Of a stretch of 64,000 nt of DNA, positions 1 to 7,831 are shown one piece after another. This DNA is from Pontiella sulfatireligans. Its GTDB lineage: Bacteria; Verrucomicrobiota; Kiritimatiellia; Kiritimatiellales; Pontiellaceae. Position 1 is the stretch's first letter. Each line of letters begins with the position of its first letter. A program made the translations under genes and the position numbers. The notes under the pieces are model-generated. The model saw nothing but the letters and a program-made list of their open reading frames with translations. It was not told the DNA's origin and ran no database searches. The DNA is taken from contig NZ_CAAHFH010000001.1 of NCBI RefSeq assembly GCF_900890705.1, positions 2,976,001-3,040,000 on the forward strand. The letters run 5' to 3'.

Positions 1-353
1 TTGCCGGTGGCGCCGTGGCAGATGGCTTCCGCGCCTTCGGCCTTGGCGATGTCGATCATGCGCTTGGCGATCAACGGACGGGCGATGGAGGTGCCCAGCA
101 GGTAAGTGCCTTCATAGATCGCGTTGGCCTGCATCATCGGATAGATGTAGTCCTTGGCAAACTCTTCTTCGACGTTGTCGACGTAGCACTTCACCGCGCC
201 GTGCTTGAGCGCTTTTTCTTCAAGGCCGTCGAGCTCTTCTTCCTGGCCCACATTGGCACAGTAGCAGATGACCTCGGCGTCGTATTTTTCCTGCAGCCAG
301 GTCAGCAACACCGTAGTGTCGAGCCCGCCGGAATATGCGAGTACAACTTTCAT
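1..353 (-). CDS. argG: Argininosuccinate synthase, N-terminal part (cut by window edge)
   Basis: Argininosuccinate synthase joins citrulline and aspartate with ATP in the cytoplasm, the penultimate step of arginine synthesis. Only the first 117 residues lie in the window; the gene continues off the left edge. The product starts [14 protein letters not shown], the PP-loop ATP-binding signature (residues 6-14) that opens this family, followed by typical ArgG text such as [11 protein letters not shown] and [10 protein letters not shown]. The ATG lies at 353-351 with AAAGGAACG upstream. It is the last gene seen of a minus-strand run with argJ, argB and argD, so it is probably co-transcribed with them. 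The family assignment is secure; the length cannot be judged. Confidence 0.95.
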   Translation of the reverse strand, partial: MKVVLAYSGGLDTTVLLTWLQEKYDAEVICYCANVGQEEELDGLEEKALKHGAVKCYVDNVEEEFAKDYIYPMMQANAIYEGTYLLGTSIARPLIAKRMIDIAKAEGAEAICHGATG

Positions 354-379
354 AATTCGTTCCTTTCTATTTAATAAGA

Positions 380-2407
380 CTAGTCAAAGCGTTGACGCAT
401 GCGGGCGTTGGCCGCTGCGAGATCAAAGGCCTCAGGGTCGATTTTCCCACCGACCCATTCCAACATTTGTTCGTATTCTTCGCATTTCGGATGGTCGAGG
501 ATTTCGAGCAGATTGTAGTAGCCCCACAATCCGCCGCAGTCTTCCGGCGGACAGGCGCGCATGCCCTTGATGCATATGGGATAGGCCAGTCCGTCTTCAG
601 GCTCCGTAATTTTCTCGAGCAAGATTTCATGCACCCATGAATCGCCGAAATCATATTCATATACGATTTTCTGCTTTTCCTTCCGCAACAGAACACCGAT
701 GCGCACGCCGGCAGAGTCCTCCGTATCGAAACCACCGAACCCCATAAAGTCGTCTTCAGGATCGGGCAGGTAAAAGGTGCCCCCCTGTTTGAACTGGTAG
801 AGATGGCAGTTTTTCCATCCCATGGTTGCTTGGATAATATAGTGCAAGTCATTCAGCTCCGTGGCGGAAGGAACAAGAATGCGCCGCCAGATCGGCGGTT
901 TCGCACCTTTGAGCGAAACCTTGAGCTGGTAGATCCCGTCGCCCGCCGGAGCGGCGCCCTGCTTTGGGGCATCCTGCAAAAGGCGGTTTGCCAGCTCATC
1001 GATCGCCAGGTCGAACTGCCCCGTCATTCCCTCCAAGGGGTTTGGCAACGCTTCATGGGCGGTTTCTGGAATGTTGAACATGGCCAAGGCAGAACTGATC
1101 ATGGCGGTCAGCTGGCTGAACTCCATAAACGCCGGATTGTCCATGATTTCCATGCCCAGACCGCGGGCGTCGAGCTGGCGCATCACGGCAAATGCCTTGT
1201 CATTGAGGGCAAGGAAGCTGGTGCGGATTTCGCCGAATGGATCGGCCTCCCGCGAATAGTCCTGCTGCACCTCATCCCAGAGGACGCACCACAGATCGTG
1301 GAATTCCTCCTGGTCTTCGGCGGATGCAAAGAAAAGCGTCCTTCCCTCGGCTACGCGCGCCAATACATCTTCAGGACTTTTCCCTTCGTGGCAAAGGGCG
1401 TCGCGCATATAAGCCTCGACCTCTGCTTCGGAAATGGAAAGGCCCAGTTGCTGGAAATAAGCGTCGAGTTCGGATTCCGGTTCGGAGGGATTCTCCAGCG
1501 CGTCGAAAACGGCCTCCTCCTGCGGATCTTCATCTACGTCCCAGAAGAGGGCGCGGTCGCCCACCATTTTCACGGTCAGGTCTTTCTGCAAATTGAAATA
1601 GGTTGCAAGGGCAAGCGGCGGCGCCTTCATGAGCGGAATGCATTTCGGGTCGCCCTGGGCGTTGCACAACGCCAAAGCGAGTTGCTCATAGCAGTCGCCG
1701 TCCGTTCCCAGCTCGTCCAACGCATCGCCCATCGCCCCTGCCATCGAAGCAATCCACTTCTTGGCGGCGACCGCATCGACGCGCGCGCCTTCGTTTTCTG
1801 CGCGCACGATCGAAAAAACACCCTGCAGCCAATCAACCACCGTCAGCATCAGCGAGTCGCCGGGGCGGAAGCCACTGGCGGCGAAATAGCCGCGCAGATC
1901 AAAAACCGTCAGCTCCACATCAGCGTCGAACGGCGGCATGAGCTTCTCCATGTTGCCTTCGTGATCGAGCAGCAAGTATTCCATTGCACCCGCAAAACCG
2001 CAGAAATGGAGGAACGGCATGGCCTGCGCCTGCGGCAAAGAAACCGTGCGGGTCTGGAGCGCGGCGCCGTCCGGCAAAACCAAACGCGCATCTGCCGGAA
2101 AAACCTCGCGCGAAACAAACGGAAAAAAGCGGTGCCCCGGAACCACATAGCCACCCTCGATCTCCGCCTTCAACGGCGTGATCCTAAACTGCGCACCTTG
2201 AAAAAAGGTGCGCCGTGGAACAAAGATTTCGTTCAGGGAATCCGCCTCAAGCAGGTAGTCCGACGTCATGGCGATATCGAATATCTCATCTTCACTGGCC
2301 TTGACGCCCTTGCACTGGACATGGCCGACCAAATCCGCCAACGAAAATTCGGACTCCGCGAGCCGACCATAGTCATCGACAAGCTCCAGCAGTTCATCCT
2401 GCTTCAT
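380..2407 (-). CDS. pRiA4b ORF-3-like (PRiA4_ORF3) domain protein
   Basis: A protein of about 675 residues whose last ~180 residues match the plasmid pRiA4b ORF-3-like family: [19 protein letters not shown], a conserved YEYDFGDSW, and CPPEDCGG near the end. That domain's biochemical role is not established; it was first noticed beside mobile elements. The first ~490 residues are acidic and I recognise no domain in them. I chose the ATG at 2407 because GGAG sits six bases upstream; a TTG at 2419 would add four residues. It starts 20 bases after the DUF3127 gene and ends 26 bases before argG, so it is inside the arginine gene run. No signal peptide or membrane segment is visible. Function unknown. 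Confidence 0.8.
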   Translation of the reverse strand: MKQDELLELVDDYGRLAESEFSLADLVGHVQCKGVKASEDEIFDIAMTSDYLLEADSLNEIFVPRRTFFQGAQFRITPLKAEIEGGYVVPGHRFFPFVSREVFPADARLVLPDGAALQTRTVSLPQAQAMPFLHFCGFAGAMEYLLLDHEGNMEKLMPPFDADVELTVFDLRGYFAASGFRPGDSLMLTVVDWLQGVFSIVRAENEGARVDAVAAKKWIASMAGAMGDALDELGTDGDCYEQLALALCNAQGDPKCIPLMKAPPLALATYFNLQKDLTVKMVGDRALFWDVDEDPQEEAVFDALENPSEPESELDAYFQQLGLSISEAEVEAYMRDALCHEGKSPEDVLARVAEGRTLFFASAEDQEEFHDLWCVLWDEVQQDYSREADPFGEIRTSFLALNDKAFAVMRQLDARGLGMEIMDNPAFMEFSQLTAMISSALAMFNIPETAHEALPNPLEGMTGQFDLAIDELANRLLQDAPKQGAAPAGDGIYQLKVSLKGAKPPIWRRILVPSATELNDLHYIIQATMGWKNCHLYQFKQGGTFYLPDPEDDFMGFGGFDTEDSAGVRIGVLLRKEKQKIVYEYDFGDSWVHEILLEKITEPEDGLAYPICIKGMRACPPEDCGGLWGYYNLLEILDHPKCEEYEQMLEWVGGKIDPEAFDLAAANARMRQRFD

Positions 2408-2427
2408 GTGCTGCTCCAAAACGAAGG

Positions 2428-2790
2428 TTAAAACGGAATGTCGTCTTCGTATTCGTCGAAGTCGGCCGGGACGTCTTTGTCGGACACCGGAGGCTTATCG
2501 CCTGCAGCCGGAGCTGGCGCCGCGGCGCCGGTCTGGAGCTTCCACGCGTTCAGGTTGTTGAAGTAGCGTCCATTGTATTCCCGCCCGCGGATATCGAACG
2601 ATACGGTCACCTCTTGCCCTGCTTGAACATTGTCCAGCAGACTCACCTTGTCGTTCACAAATTGCAGCACAATGTCTTGCGGATAGTTCCCATCCTCGAC
2701 CGTTACCACAAACTCACGCACAGTAAACTTGTCGCTAATTGTTTTCGCATCCTGCACGAGTTTTACTTTTCCTGTTAAATCATACGCCAT
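2428..2790 (-). CDS. DUF3127 family protein with SSB-like acidic tail
   Basis: A 120-residue protein. The N-terminal ~90 residues (MAYDLTGKVKLV, FTVREFVVTVEDGNYPQDIVLQF, NLNAWKL) resemble DUF3127, an OB-fold-like family related to single-stranded DNA-binding proteins. A linker rich in Ala, Pro, Lys and Asp follows, and the protein ends DEYEDDIPF. A short acidic tail ending in Ile/Leu-Pro-Phe is the classic partner-docking tip of bacterial SSB, so a DNA-binding role with a docking tail is a reasonable inference, not proven. AGGAG lies just upstream of the ATG. It sits between a decayed DUF2442 gene and the pRiA4b-like gene in the arginine run. Confidence 0.8.
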   Translation of the reverse strand: MAYDLTGKVKLVQDAKTISDKFTVREFVVTVEDGNYPQDIVLQFVNDKVSLLDNVQAGQEVTVSFDIRGREYNGRYFNNLNAWKLQTGAAAPAPAAGDKPPVSDKDVPADFDEYEDDIPF

Positions 2791-2814
2791 TTTTCATCTC
2801 CTTTAGTTCACAAA

Positions 2815-3147
2815 TTATTTACCGGTCCCGCCAACGCGGCATTCAACACTGTTTTCTGCTACCATCTTACGCGACTGGCCTTGAGCCATGATTTCGCCCG
2901 AATATAAGTCCTCGATCGAAAAGCAAAGATTATAGTCATTCCAGATCAGATTTCCAAAGTTAATTACAAATCCTTTGAATGCATCCAAATCTAGGTGCTT
3001 CCTAATTCCAGGTTGCAACGAATCCTTTCAAAAAGGCCCGAAATCAACTTTTCGAACCAGACCGTCACTAATTCCGATTTCTAGCTGATAATCAGAATTC
3101 CATTCTGCAGAAACAACATTCAGCTCAACGCCATCCTGCATGCTCAT
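2815..3147 (-). pseudogene. DUF2442 gene interrupted by an in-frame TGA
   Basis: Reading from the ATG at 3147 gives 39 residues (MSMQDGVELNVV to VRKVDFGPF) and then TGA at 3030-3028. The same frame continues after the stop as KDSLQPGIRKHLDLDAF, then FGNLIWNDYNLCFSIEDLY, which is what a DUF2442 protein should continue with. One nonsense change therefore splits a DUF2442 gene of about 110 codons. The downstream half could be restarted at a TTG (3018) that has AAGGA five bases upstream, giving a 67-residue fragment. Its ATG overlaps the TGA of the DUF4160 remnant upstream. DUF2442 proteins are small, commonly paired with DUF4160, and of unproven role. Confidence 0.75.
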
Positions 3148-3242
3148 TTCAACCTCCGATCAATGCGTTCGGACTTAATCCGCTGATGCTCGTTTGAATA
3201 AAACAAAACAACCAATCCAAAATATTCATAAAGCTTGGGCAT
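3144..3242 (-). pseudogene. DUF4160 remnant with internal deletion
   Basis: A 32-residue ORF starting MPKLYEYFGLVVLFYSNEH, which reads as the conserved N-terminus of DUF4160 (normally about 85-100 residues, continuing with a conserved Pro-Ile-His-Val-His stretch). Directly after NEH it jumps to QRIKSERIDRRLK, which resembles the basic C-terminal end of the same family. The simplest reading is an in-frame internal deletion that joined the two ends. Its stop overlaps the start of the DUF2442 gene as ATGA, the usual arrangement of this pair. It starts 13 bases after argD ends. I do not expect a working product. Confidence 0.65.
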
Positions 3243-3255
3243 AATCGGATTGAGA

Positions 3256-4497
3256 TTATTCCCCCATGCCGCATTGGCAGGGGTTGGGCGACAGGGCCGC
3301 CATTTCTTCATGCAGCTCTTCGCACGCTTCACCAATCAACTGCAACGCCTGCTCGATTTCTTCCTGCGAAACATTCAGCGGGGGCAATAAACGGAGGGTA
3401 TTACCCGCAGTCGCTAGCGCAAGCATGCCTTTTTCCTGCAATTTTTTCTGCAGCGCCGCCGACGGGACATCAAGCACGAGGCCAAGCAGCAAGCCCAGCC
3501 CGCGCACTTCGGCGATCCACTTCTTGTGTTTCTGGGCAATATCGCAAAGCCCTTCTACAAAATAGGCGCCCATCATCATGGTATTGGCCAAAAGCTCTTC
3601 GGAGTCGATCACATCGATGACCGCGAGCGCGGCCGAGCAGGCCAGCGGCGTGCCGCCGAAAGTGGTGGCATGATGACCGGGCTGGAAAATGTCCGCCAGC
3701 GTTGATCCAGCCACGATCGCCCCGATCGGAAAGCCGTTGCCGAGCCCCTTGGCCAGCGAGAAGGCATCGGGTTGCAGATCATAGCTTTGGAAGCCGAACC
3801 ATTTTCCGGTTCGGCCCATGCCGCACTGCACCTCGTCGCACAAAAGAAGAATGCCCTTTTCATCGCAAAGCTTCCGAAGGCCTGAAAGGAATTCAGGATT
3901 GGCCGGAATAACGCCGCCCTCGCCCTGCAATGCCTCAACCAGCACAGCGGCCGTTTTGGAAGAAATGGAATCCTCTACCGACTGCAGGTCGTTAAAATTG
4001 GCGTAGACAAAACCTTCCGGCAGCGGACCGAAGCCGATCTGCACCTTTTCTTGCCCGGTCGCGGTCAGCGTAGCCAGCGTGCGGCCGTGGAACGACTGCC
4101 TCATGGTGATGACTTCATATTTCCCATGCTCGCTGCCCCAAAGGCGGGCCAGCTTGATCAACCCTTCGTTGGCTTCCGCGCCGGAGTTGCAGAAAAAGCA
4201 TTTTGCCCCCGGCAGGCTGGAGCGTTCCGCCAAAGCCTTAGCGAGCAACGGCTGCTTTTCGTTGTAGTACAGGTTGGAAACGTGCACCAGCGTTTCGACC
4301 TGATCCTGAATGGCATGAATCATTTTCGGATGGCAATGGCCAATGTTTGTGACGGCAATGCCCGACACAAAATCAAGGTATTCATTCCCCTCGGCATCCC
4401 ACACGGATGCGCCGGAACCTTCCACCAAGGCAATGCCCGGTGCATAGGTCGGCATGAGGTACTCTTTTTGCAGCGCCGCTATTTCCCCTGTCTTCAT
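3256..4497 (-). CDS. argD: Acetylornithine aminotransferase
   Basis: A cytoplasmic PLP enzyme of 413 residues, the normal length, that interconverts N-acetylglutamate semialdehyde and N-acetylornithine. The class III aminotransferase signature is complete: NSGAEANE (104-111) for cofactor phosphate binding, LLCDEVQ with Asp221, and SLAKGLGNGFPIGA with the Schiff-base Lys250. HATTFGGTPLAC follows. The C-terminus ends in the short Cys-containing string NPCQCGMGE, which is not a standard feature. It follows argB after a 30-base AT-rich spacer and precedes a DUF4160 remnant. The ATG at 4497 has only a weak ribosome site. Some ArgD proteins also serve in lysine synthesis; that cannot be decided here. 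Confidence 0.93.
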   Translation of the reverse strand: MKTGEIAALQKEYLMPTYAPGIALVEGSGASVWDAEGNEYLDFVSGIAVTNIGHCHPKMIHAIQDQVETLVHVSNLYYNEKQPLLAKALAERSSLPGAKCFFCNSGAEANEGLIKLARLWGSEHGKYEVITMRQSFHGRTLATLTATGQEKVQIGFGPLPEGFVYANFNDLQSVEDSISSKTAAVLVEALQGEGGVIPANPEFLSGLRKLCDEKGILLLCDEVQCGMGRTGKWFGFQSYDLQPDAFSLAKGLGNGFPIGAIVAGSTLADIFQPGHHATTFGGTPLACSAALAVIDVIDSEELLANTMMMGAYFVEGLCDIAQKHKKWIAEVRGLGLLLGLVLDVPSAALQKKLQEKGMLALATAGNTLRLLPPLNVSQEEIEQALQLIGEACEELHEEMAALSPNPCQCGMGE

Positions 4498-4527
4498 TTC
4501 AATTTTCCCATTTCAGATTTCAAGTTT

Positions 4528-5400
4528 CTATTTGGTTATTTCGGTTCCCACACCCTCGCTCGTAAACAGCTCCAGCAGGAGTGAATGCGGCATTGAGGCG
4601 TCGATGATATGCGCCTTCTTAATGCCCGTCTTCACCGCCCCCGCCATGCCCCGGATTTTCGGAAGCATCCCGCCGGAAATCACGCCCCGATTGATCAACT
4701 CGTCAATCTCGCTTAAATGCAGCGAGGAAATCAGGGTGGACTTGTCTTCCGCATCGCGCAGCAAGCCCGGCACGTCCGTTAGGAAAACAATCTTGCGGGC
4801 ATTCAGCGCGCAGGCAATGGCTGTGGCGGCATCGTCGGCATTAATATTATAAAGATGGCCGTCGGGCCCCTTGCCCAGCGGCGTGATGACCGGAACAATA
4901 TCCGACCTCAGGTAGGCGCGAACGGGCTCCACATCGACTTCCTCCACTTTACCAACATAGCCCCAGTCCAGCTCTTCATTGGTTTCTGGATCCTTGCCCG
5001 TCATTTTTTCGACGCGAATAATATCCTCGCCATAAATGCCGCGCGCCTTGCCGTGGTATTGCTGGATGATTCCCACCAAATGCGGATTGACCTCGCGATT
5101 GAGCACCCGCTCGACCACATGAATGGTTTTCTCATCCGTCACGCGCAGGCCATGGACAAAGTTTGTCGCAATACTGTTTTCCTTCATCGCACGCGAAATG
5201 GCCTTCCCGCCGCCATGCACCACAACCGGGCGGAGACCGACGCATTCCATGAAAGCAATGTCCTGCATGATGCGGCTGTAGCCGTCCTTATGCTCCATGA
5301 TGCTGCCGCCAAGCTTGACCACCACGGTCTCGCCGCGGAACTGCTGAATAAACGGCAACGCCTCAATCAGCACCGAGGCCTTTTCAATAAATTTGTCCAT
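4528..5400 (-). CDS. argB: Acetylglutamate kinase
   Basis: Phosphorylates N-acetylglutamate with ATP, the second committed step of arginine synthesis, in the cytoplasm. The 290-residue product carries the amino-acid kinase fold: VVKLGGSIM near residue 26, the VVVHGGGKAIS loop, VITPLGKGPDGHLYNINADDAA, FLTDVPGLL, and SGGMLPKI near the end, as in ArgB. The N-terminal extension helix (KASVLIEALPFIQQFRGE) is of the kind seen in arginine-sensitive hexameric ArgB, so feedback control by arginine is likely but inferred. GGGGAAATTAATG gives a good ribosome site. It lies between DUF2442 and argD in the arginine run. Confidence 0.95.
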   Translation of the reverse strand: MDKFIEKASVLIEALPFIQQFRGETVVVKLGGSIMEHKDGYSRIMQDIAFMECVGLRPVVVHGGGKAISRAMKENSIATNFVHGLRVTDEKTIHVVERVLNREVNPHLVGIIQQYHGKARGIYGEDIIRVEKMTGKDPETNEELDWGYVGKVEEVDVEPVRAYLRSDIVPVITPLGKGPDGHLYNINADDAATAIACALNARKIVFLTDVPGLLRDAEDKSTLISSLHLSEIDELINRGVISGGMLPKIRGMAGAVKTGIKKAHIIDASMPHSLLLELFTSEGVGTEITK

Positions 5401-5441
5401 TAATTTCCCCTGCGTATTTCGTATTACGTATTGCCCAATCC

Positions 5442-5738
5442 CTACTTGCCGCTTCCTGCGTTGTATTCCGGAGGCTCTTCTGCCACACGGGAAACCGGCT
5501 CCTCCAACTCTTCATAAAGTGTTTCTGGAGCAATATCCGCTCCGTTCGGCCATGCGATTGTTCCGCCATCAATAATTGCCTGCTTGAAAAAACCCAGTTC
5601 CTTCAATGGCTCGAAAACCGGCCCCTTCCCGAGATAGGAAGAAAAATCCACCTCCCCGCAATGCCCGTCGTCAAACTGAATCCAATAGGAGTAGGCGCCC
5701 CGGCATTCGATTTTACAGACATCATTCATGTCCCACAT
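5442..5738 (-). CDS. DUF2442 domain protein (intact)
   Basis: A 98-residue protein. Residues 1-75 show the DUF2442 pattern: IQFDDGHCGEVDFSSYLGKG, FEPLKELGFFKQ, then IAWPNGADIAPETLYE. A C-terminal tail of about 20 residues rich in Glu and Pro is extra. The ATG has AGGTGA just upstream, and the gene starts eight bases after the stop of a frameshifted DUF4160 gene, the usual partner of this family. Unlike the copy near 2.8-3.1 kb this reading frame is intact. DUF2442 is often listed as a possible antitoxin-like partner, which remains unproven. The gene sits between argJ and argB. Confidence 0.85.
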   Translation of the reverse strand: MWDMNDVCKIECRGAYSYWIQFDDGHCGEVDFSSYLGKGPVFEPLKELGFFKQAIIDGGTIAWPNGADIAPETLYEELEEPVSRVAEEPPEYNAGSGK

Positions 5739-5746
5739 AAATCACC

Positions 5747-6005
5747 TCAATCCAACGGATCAATTCTCCTAATCTCGCAACCGTTCCGCGCAACCGCCCA
5801 ATCGTCCGCTAACTCCACGGTGTGTAGATCGATCCATTCACGAACAAGCTTTAATGCCGTTCGCGAACCTAATCCCCCTTTCAGGACATTGCCTTGAAAG
5901 TCAACCACGGCTTATTTTTCTGATATTCAACATGTATGCGCGGTGGATTATGGTCATCATAATACATCCGCACGAAAATACTAAAAAAATGGAAACAACC
6001 GGCAT
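5747..6005 (-). pseudogene. DUF4160 gene with two single-base frameshifts
   Basis: From the ATG at 6005 the frame opens MPVVSIF and is lost at a run of seven T. Adding one T restores FSIFVRMYYDDHNPPRIHVEYQ, the hallmark DUF4160 text. The frame is lost again at AATAAG; one more A restores KAVVDFQGNVLKGG and on to WIDLHTVELADDWAVARNGCEIRRIDPLD and a stop at 5749-5747. The span of 259 bases is exactly two short of 87 codons, as expected for two one-base deletions. Both sites are homopolymers, so assembly error must be excluded before calling the gene dead. It directly precedes the intact DUF2442 gene. Confidence 0.8.
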
Positions 6006-6023
6006 CCATCCACCCCAAAACAG

Positions 6024-7205
6024 CTAATAATTGATCCGCACATATTCCTCGGTGCAGTTGCAGGTGTAAACCGTGGCCGCGCCGTCCCCGAGATGCAGGT
6101 CGATGTTTATAGCAAAATCAGTTTGGGAAACCACCTTAATCAGCTCCTCCACCGCAATATCCGTCCGCACGCCGCCGGCCACCACTTGGGCGTCGTCGTA
6201 GAAGACACCCACCTTCTCCTCCTCGACCCGCGCCAAAGAATAGCCAACGGCATCCATGATCCGGCCCCAGTTGGGCGTCGTCCCAGCCCAGGCGGTCTTG
6301 TTCAGCATGGAATTGGCCACCGACCGCGCGGCCTGGTCGGCATCGGCGTCCGAAACGGCGCCGGCAACGTTGACCGTCACGAACTTGTCCGCACCCTCGC
6401 CGTCGTGGACGATCATCATGGCCAGTTCGAAGCAAACCTTTTCCAGCGCACGGGAAAAAGCGTCCCAGTCATCCGACGATTCATCGAGCGTCTTAACGCC
6501 CGAGGCGCCGTTGGCCAGCGCCAGCACGGTGTCGTTGGTGCTCTGGTCCCCGTCGATGGAGATCCGGTTGAAGCTGGCATCGACTGCTTTCTTGAGCGCG
6601 TTTTGAAACGCGTGGCGCTCCACCGCGGCATCGGTGGTGATGTAGGAAAGCATCGTGGCCATGTTCGGCTCGATCATTCCGGCGCCCTTGGCAAAACCCA
6701 CGATCTTCACTGCCCGGCCTTCAATCTGCAGCTGGGCAACAGAAACCTTCGGTCGCGTGTCCGTGGTCATCATCGCTTCCGCAGTCTCCTGCACATGCTC
6801 GATCAACGCTGACTCGAAGAGCGTCCCAATGCCCGGAACAATCTTGTCCAAGGGCAGCTGGGGGCCGATCCGCCCCGTAGAGCAAACAAAGATTTCCTGA
6901 GGTTCGCAACCGATGATCTTAGCGGTCTCGGCGGCCATATCGCGCACTGCCACCATGCCCTCGGAACCGGTACATGCGTTAGCAATGCCGCTGTTCATGA
7001 CAATCGCCCGAGCGACACCATGCTCCAAATGCGCCCGGCAAACCTTGACCGGCGCCGCACAAACCTGATTCTGCGTAAAAACGCCGGCGGCCGTTGCGGG
7101 GAAATCGGAGAGGATCAACGCCATATCTTTTGCGCCGCCCAGCTTGATGCCCGCGGAAACCCCCGCGCACTTAAAGCCTTTCGGCATATGGATGTTTGAG
7201 TACAT
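6024..7205 (-). CDS. argJ: Bifunctional ornithine acetyltransferase / N-acetylglutamate synthase
   Basis: ArgJ recycles the acetyl group from N-acetylornithine to glutamate. The 393-residue product has the usual length and the self-cleavage site: GAGMIEPNMATML, where the bond before Thr184 is cut to give the two chains and Thr184 becomes the nucleophile. Other family blocks seen are GVFTQNQVCAAPV, NSGIANACTG and SIDGDQSTNDT. The C-terminal end is EYVRINY. It begins the arginine run, about 210 bases after rpsI, separated from it by a terminator and an inverted repeat, so it probably has its own promoter. Whether it also accepts acetyl-CoA cannot be told from sequence. Confidence 0.95.
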   Translation of the reverse strand: MYSNIHMPKGFKCAGVSAGIKLGGAKDMALILSDFPATAAGVFTQNQVCAAPVKVCRAHLEHGVARAIVMNSGIANACTGSEGMVAVRDMAAETAKIIGCEPQEIFVCSTGRIGPQLPLDKIVPGIGTLFESALIEHVQETAEAMMTTDTRPKVSVAQLQIEGRAVKIVGFAKGAGMIEPNMATMLSYITTDAAVERHAFQNALKKAVDASFNRISIDGDQSTNDTVLALANGASGVKTLDESSDDWDAFSRALEKVCFELAMMIVHDGEGADKFVTVNVAGAVSDADADQAARSVANSMLNKTAWAGTTPNWGRIMDAVGYSLARVEEEKVGVFYDDAQVVAGGVRTDIAVEELIKVVSQTDFAINIDLHLGDGAATVYTCNCTEEYVRINY

Positions 7206-7285
7206 TTAAAAGTCCTGTATTGAGAATGAAGATTAAGCTTAAAGAGATTGCTAAGCAATTGGAAGGAAGATAATTGTTTGTAGAC

Positions 7286-7340
7286 CCGCCTTCAGGCGGC
7301 TCGCCCGCATTGCCGCTCAACCTAAACCGCCTGAAGGCGG
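7286..7340. repeat. Paired palindromic repeat (REP-like)
   Basis: CCGCCTTCAGGCGG (7286-7299) is followed 27 bases later by CCGCCTGAAGGCGG (7327-7340). The two are exact reverse complements, and each is itself nearly palindromic, so the pair can fold as one long hairpin or two short ones. It lies between rpsI and argJ, beyond the rpsI terminator. The layout is like bacterial REP elements; whether copies occur elsewhere in the genome is unknown. Confidence 0.6.
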
Positions 7341-7366
7341 AACTGCGAACCTTAACCTCCCAACGC

Positions 7367-7396
7367 AAAAAAGCCCCCCGGCTTCGGGAGGCTTTT
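7367..7396 (-). terminator. Rho-independent terminator after rpsI
   Basis: On the minus strand the sequence AAAAGCCTCCCG, a four-base loop, then CGGGGGGCTTTTTT forms a strong stem followed by six T. It starts about 22 bases after the rpsI stop and should end the rplM-rpsI transcript before argJ. Confidence 0.88.
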
Positions 7397-7417
7397 GCCA
7401 CTTGCAGTTTCCAAAGA

Positions 7418-7816
7418 TTAACGTTTGGAGAACTGGAAGCGTTTACGCGCACCCGGCTGACCCGGTTTTTTTCGTTCTTTCATGCGAGCGTCACGAGTAA
7501 GGAATCCAGCTTTTTTGAGAAGCTCCCTCATCTCTTCATCGGAAGCCGCCAATGCACGGGAAACAGCGTGTACCACCGCTCCGCATTGCCCTGACTTTCC
7601 GCCACCTTTTACGGTAGCGATAATGTCGTGCTTTCCTTCGATTCCAAGAGCCTGAAACGGCTTCTTAAGCACTTCCTGCTGCAAGGCGGTGTTGAAATAT
7701 TTATCAGACTCTAGGCCGTTGACGGTGATCGTCCCGGAACCTTCGGTCATGCGTACGCGGGCAACGGAGGTTTTGCGGCGGCCGGTTGCTTCTAGTGTCA
7801 AAGTATCTTTTGCCAT
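7418..7816 (-). CDS. rpsI: 30S ribosomal protein S9
   Basis: S9 of the small ribosomal subunit, 132 residues. ATGRRKTSVARVRM opens the conserved domain, and the product ends ARKRFQFSKR, the basic C-terminal tail that reaches the P-site tRNA; the final Lys-Arg is conserved. It follows rplM by 15 bases, the standard bacterial L13-S9 operon order. The stop is followed by a clear terminator. Confidence 0.97.
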   Translation of the reverse strand: MAKDTLTLEATGRRKTSVARVRMTEGSGTITVNGLESDKYFNTALQQEVLKKPFQALGIEGKHDIIATVKGGGKSGQCGAVVHAVSRALAASDEEMRELLKKAGFLTRDARMKERKKPGQPGARKRFQFSKR

Positions 7817-7831
7817 GATGATTATTCCTGC

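Noticed and set aside
803-2431. A 542-codon open frame on the plus strand
   Set aside because: It is the antisense shadow of the pRiA4b-like gene, with Arg/His-rich text, no family resemblance and no ribosome site.
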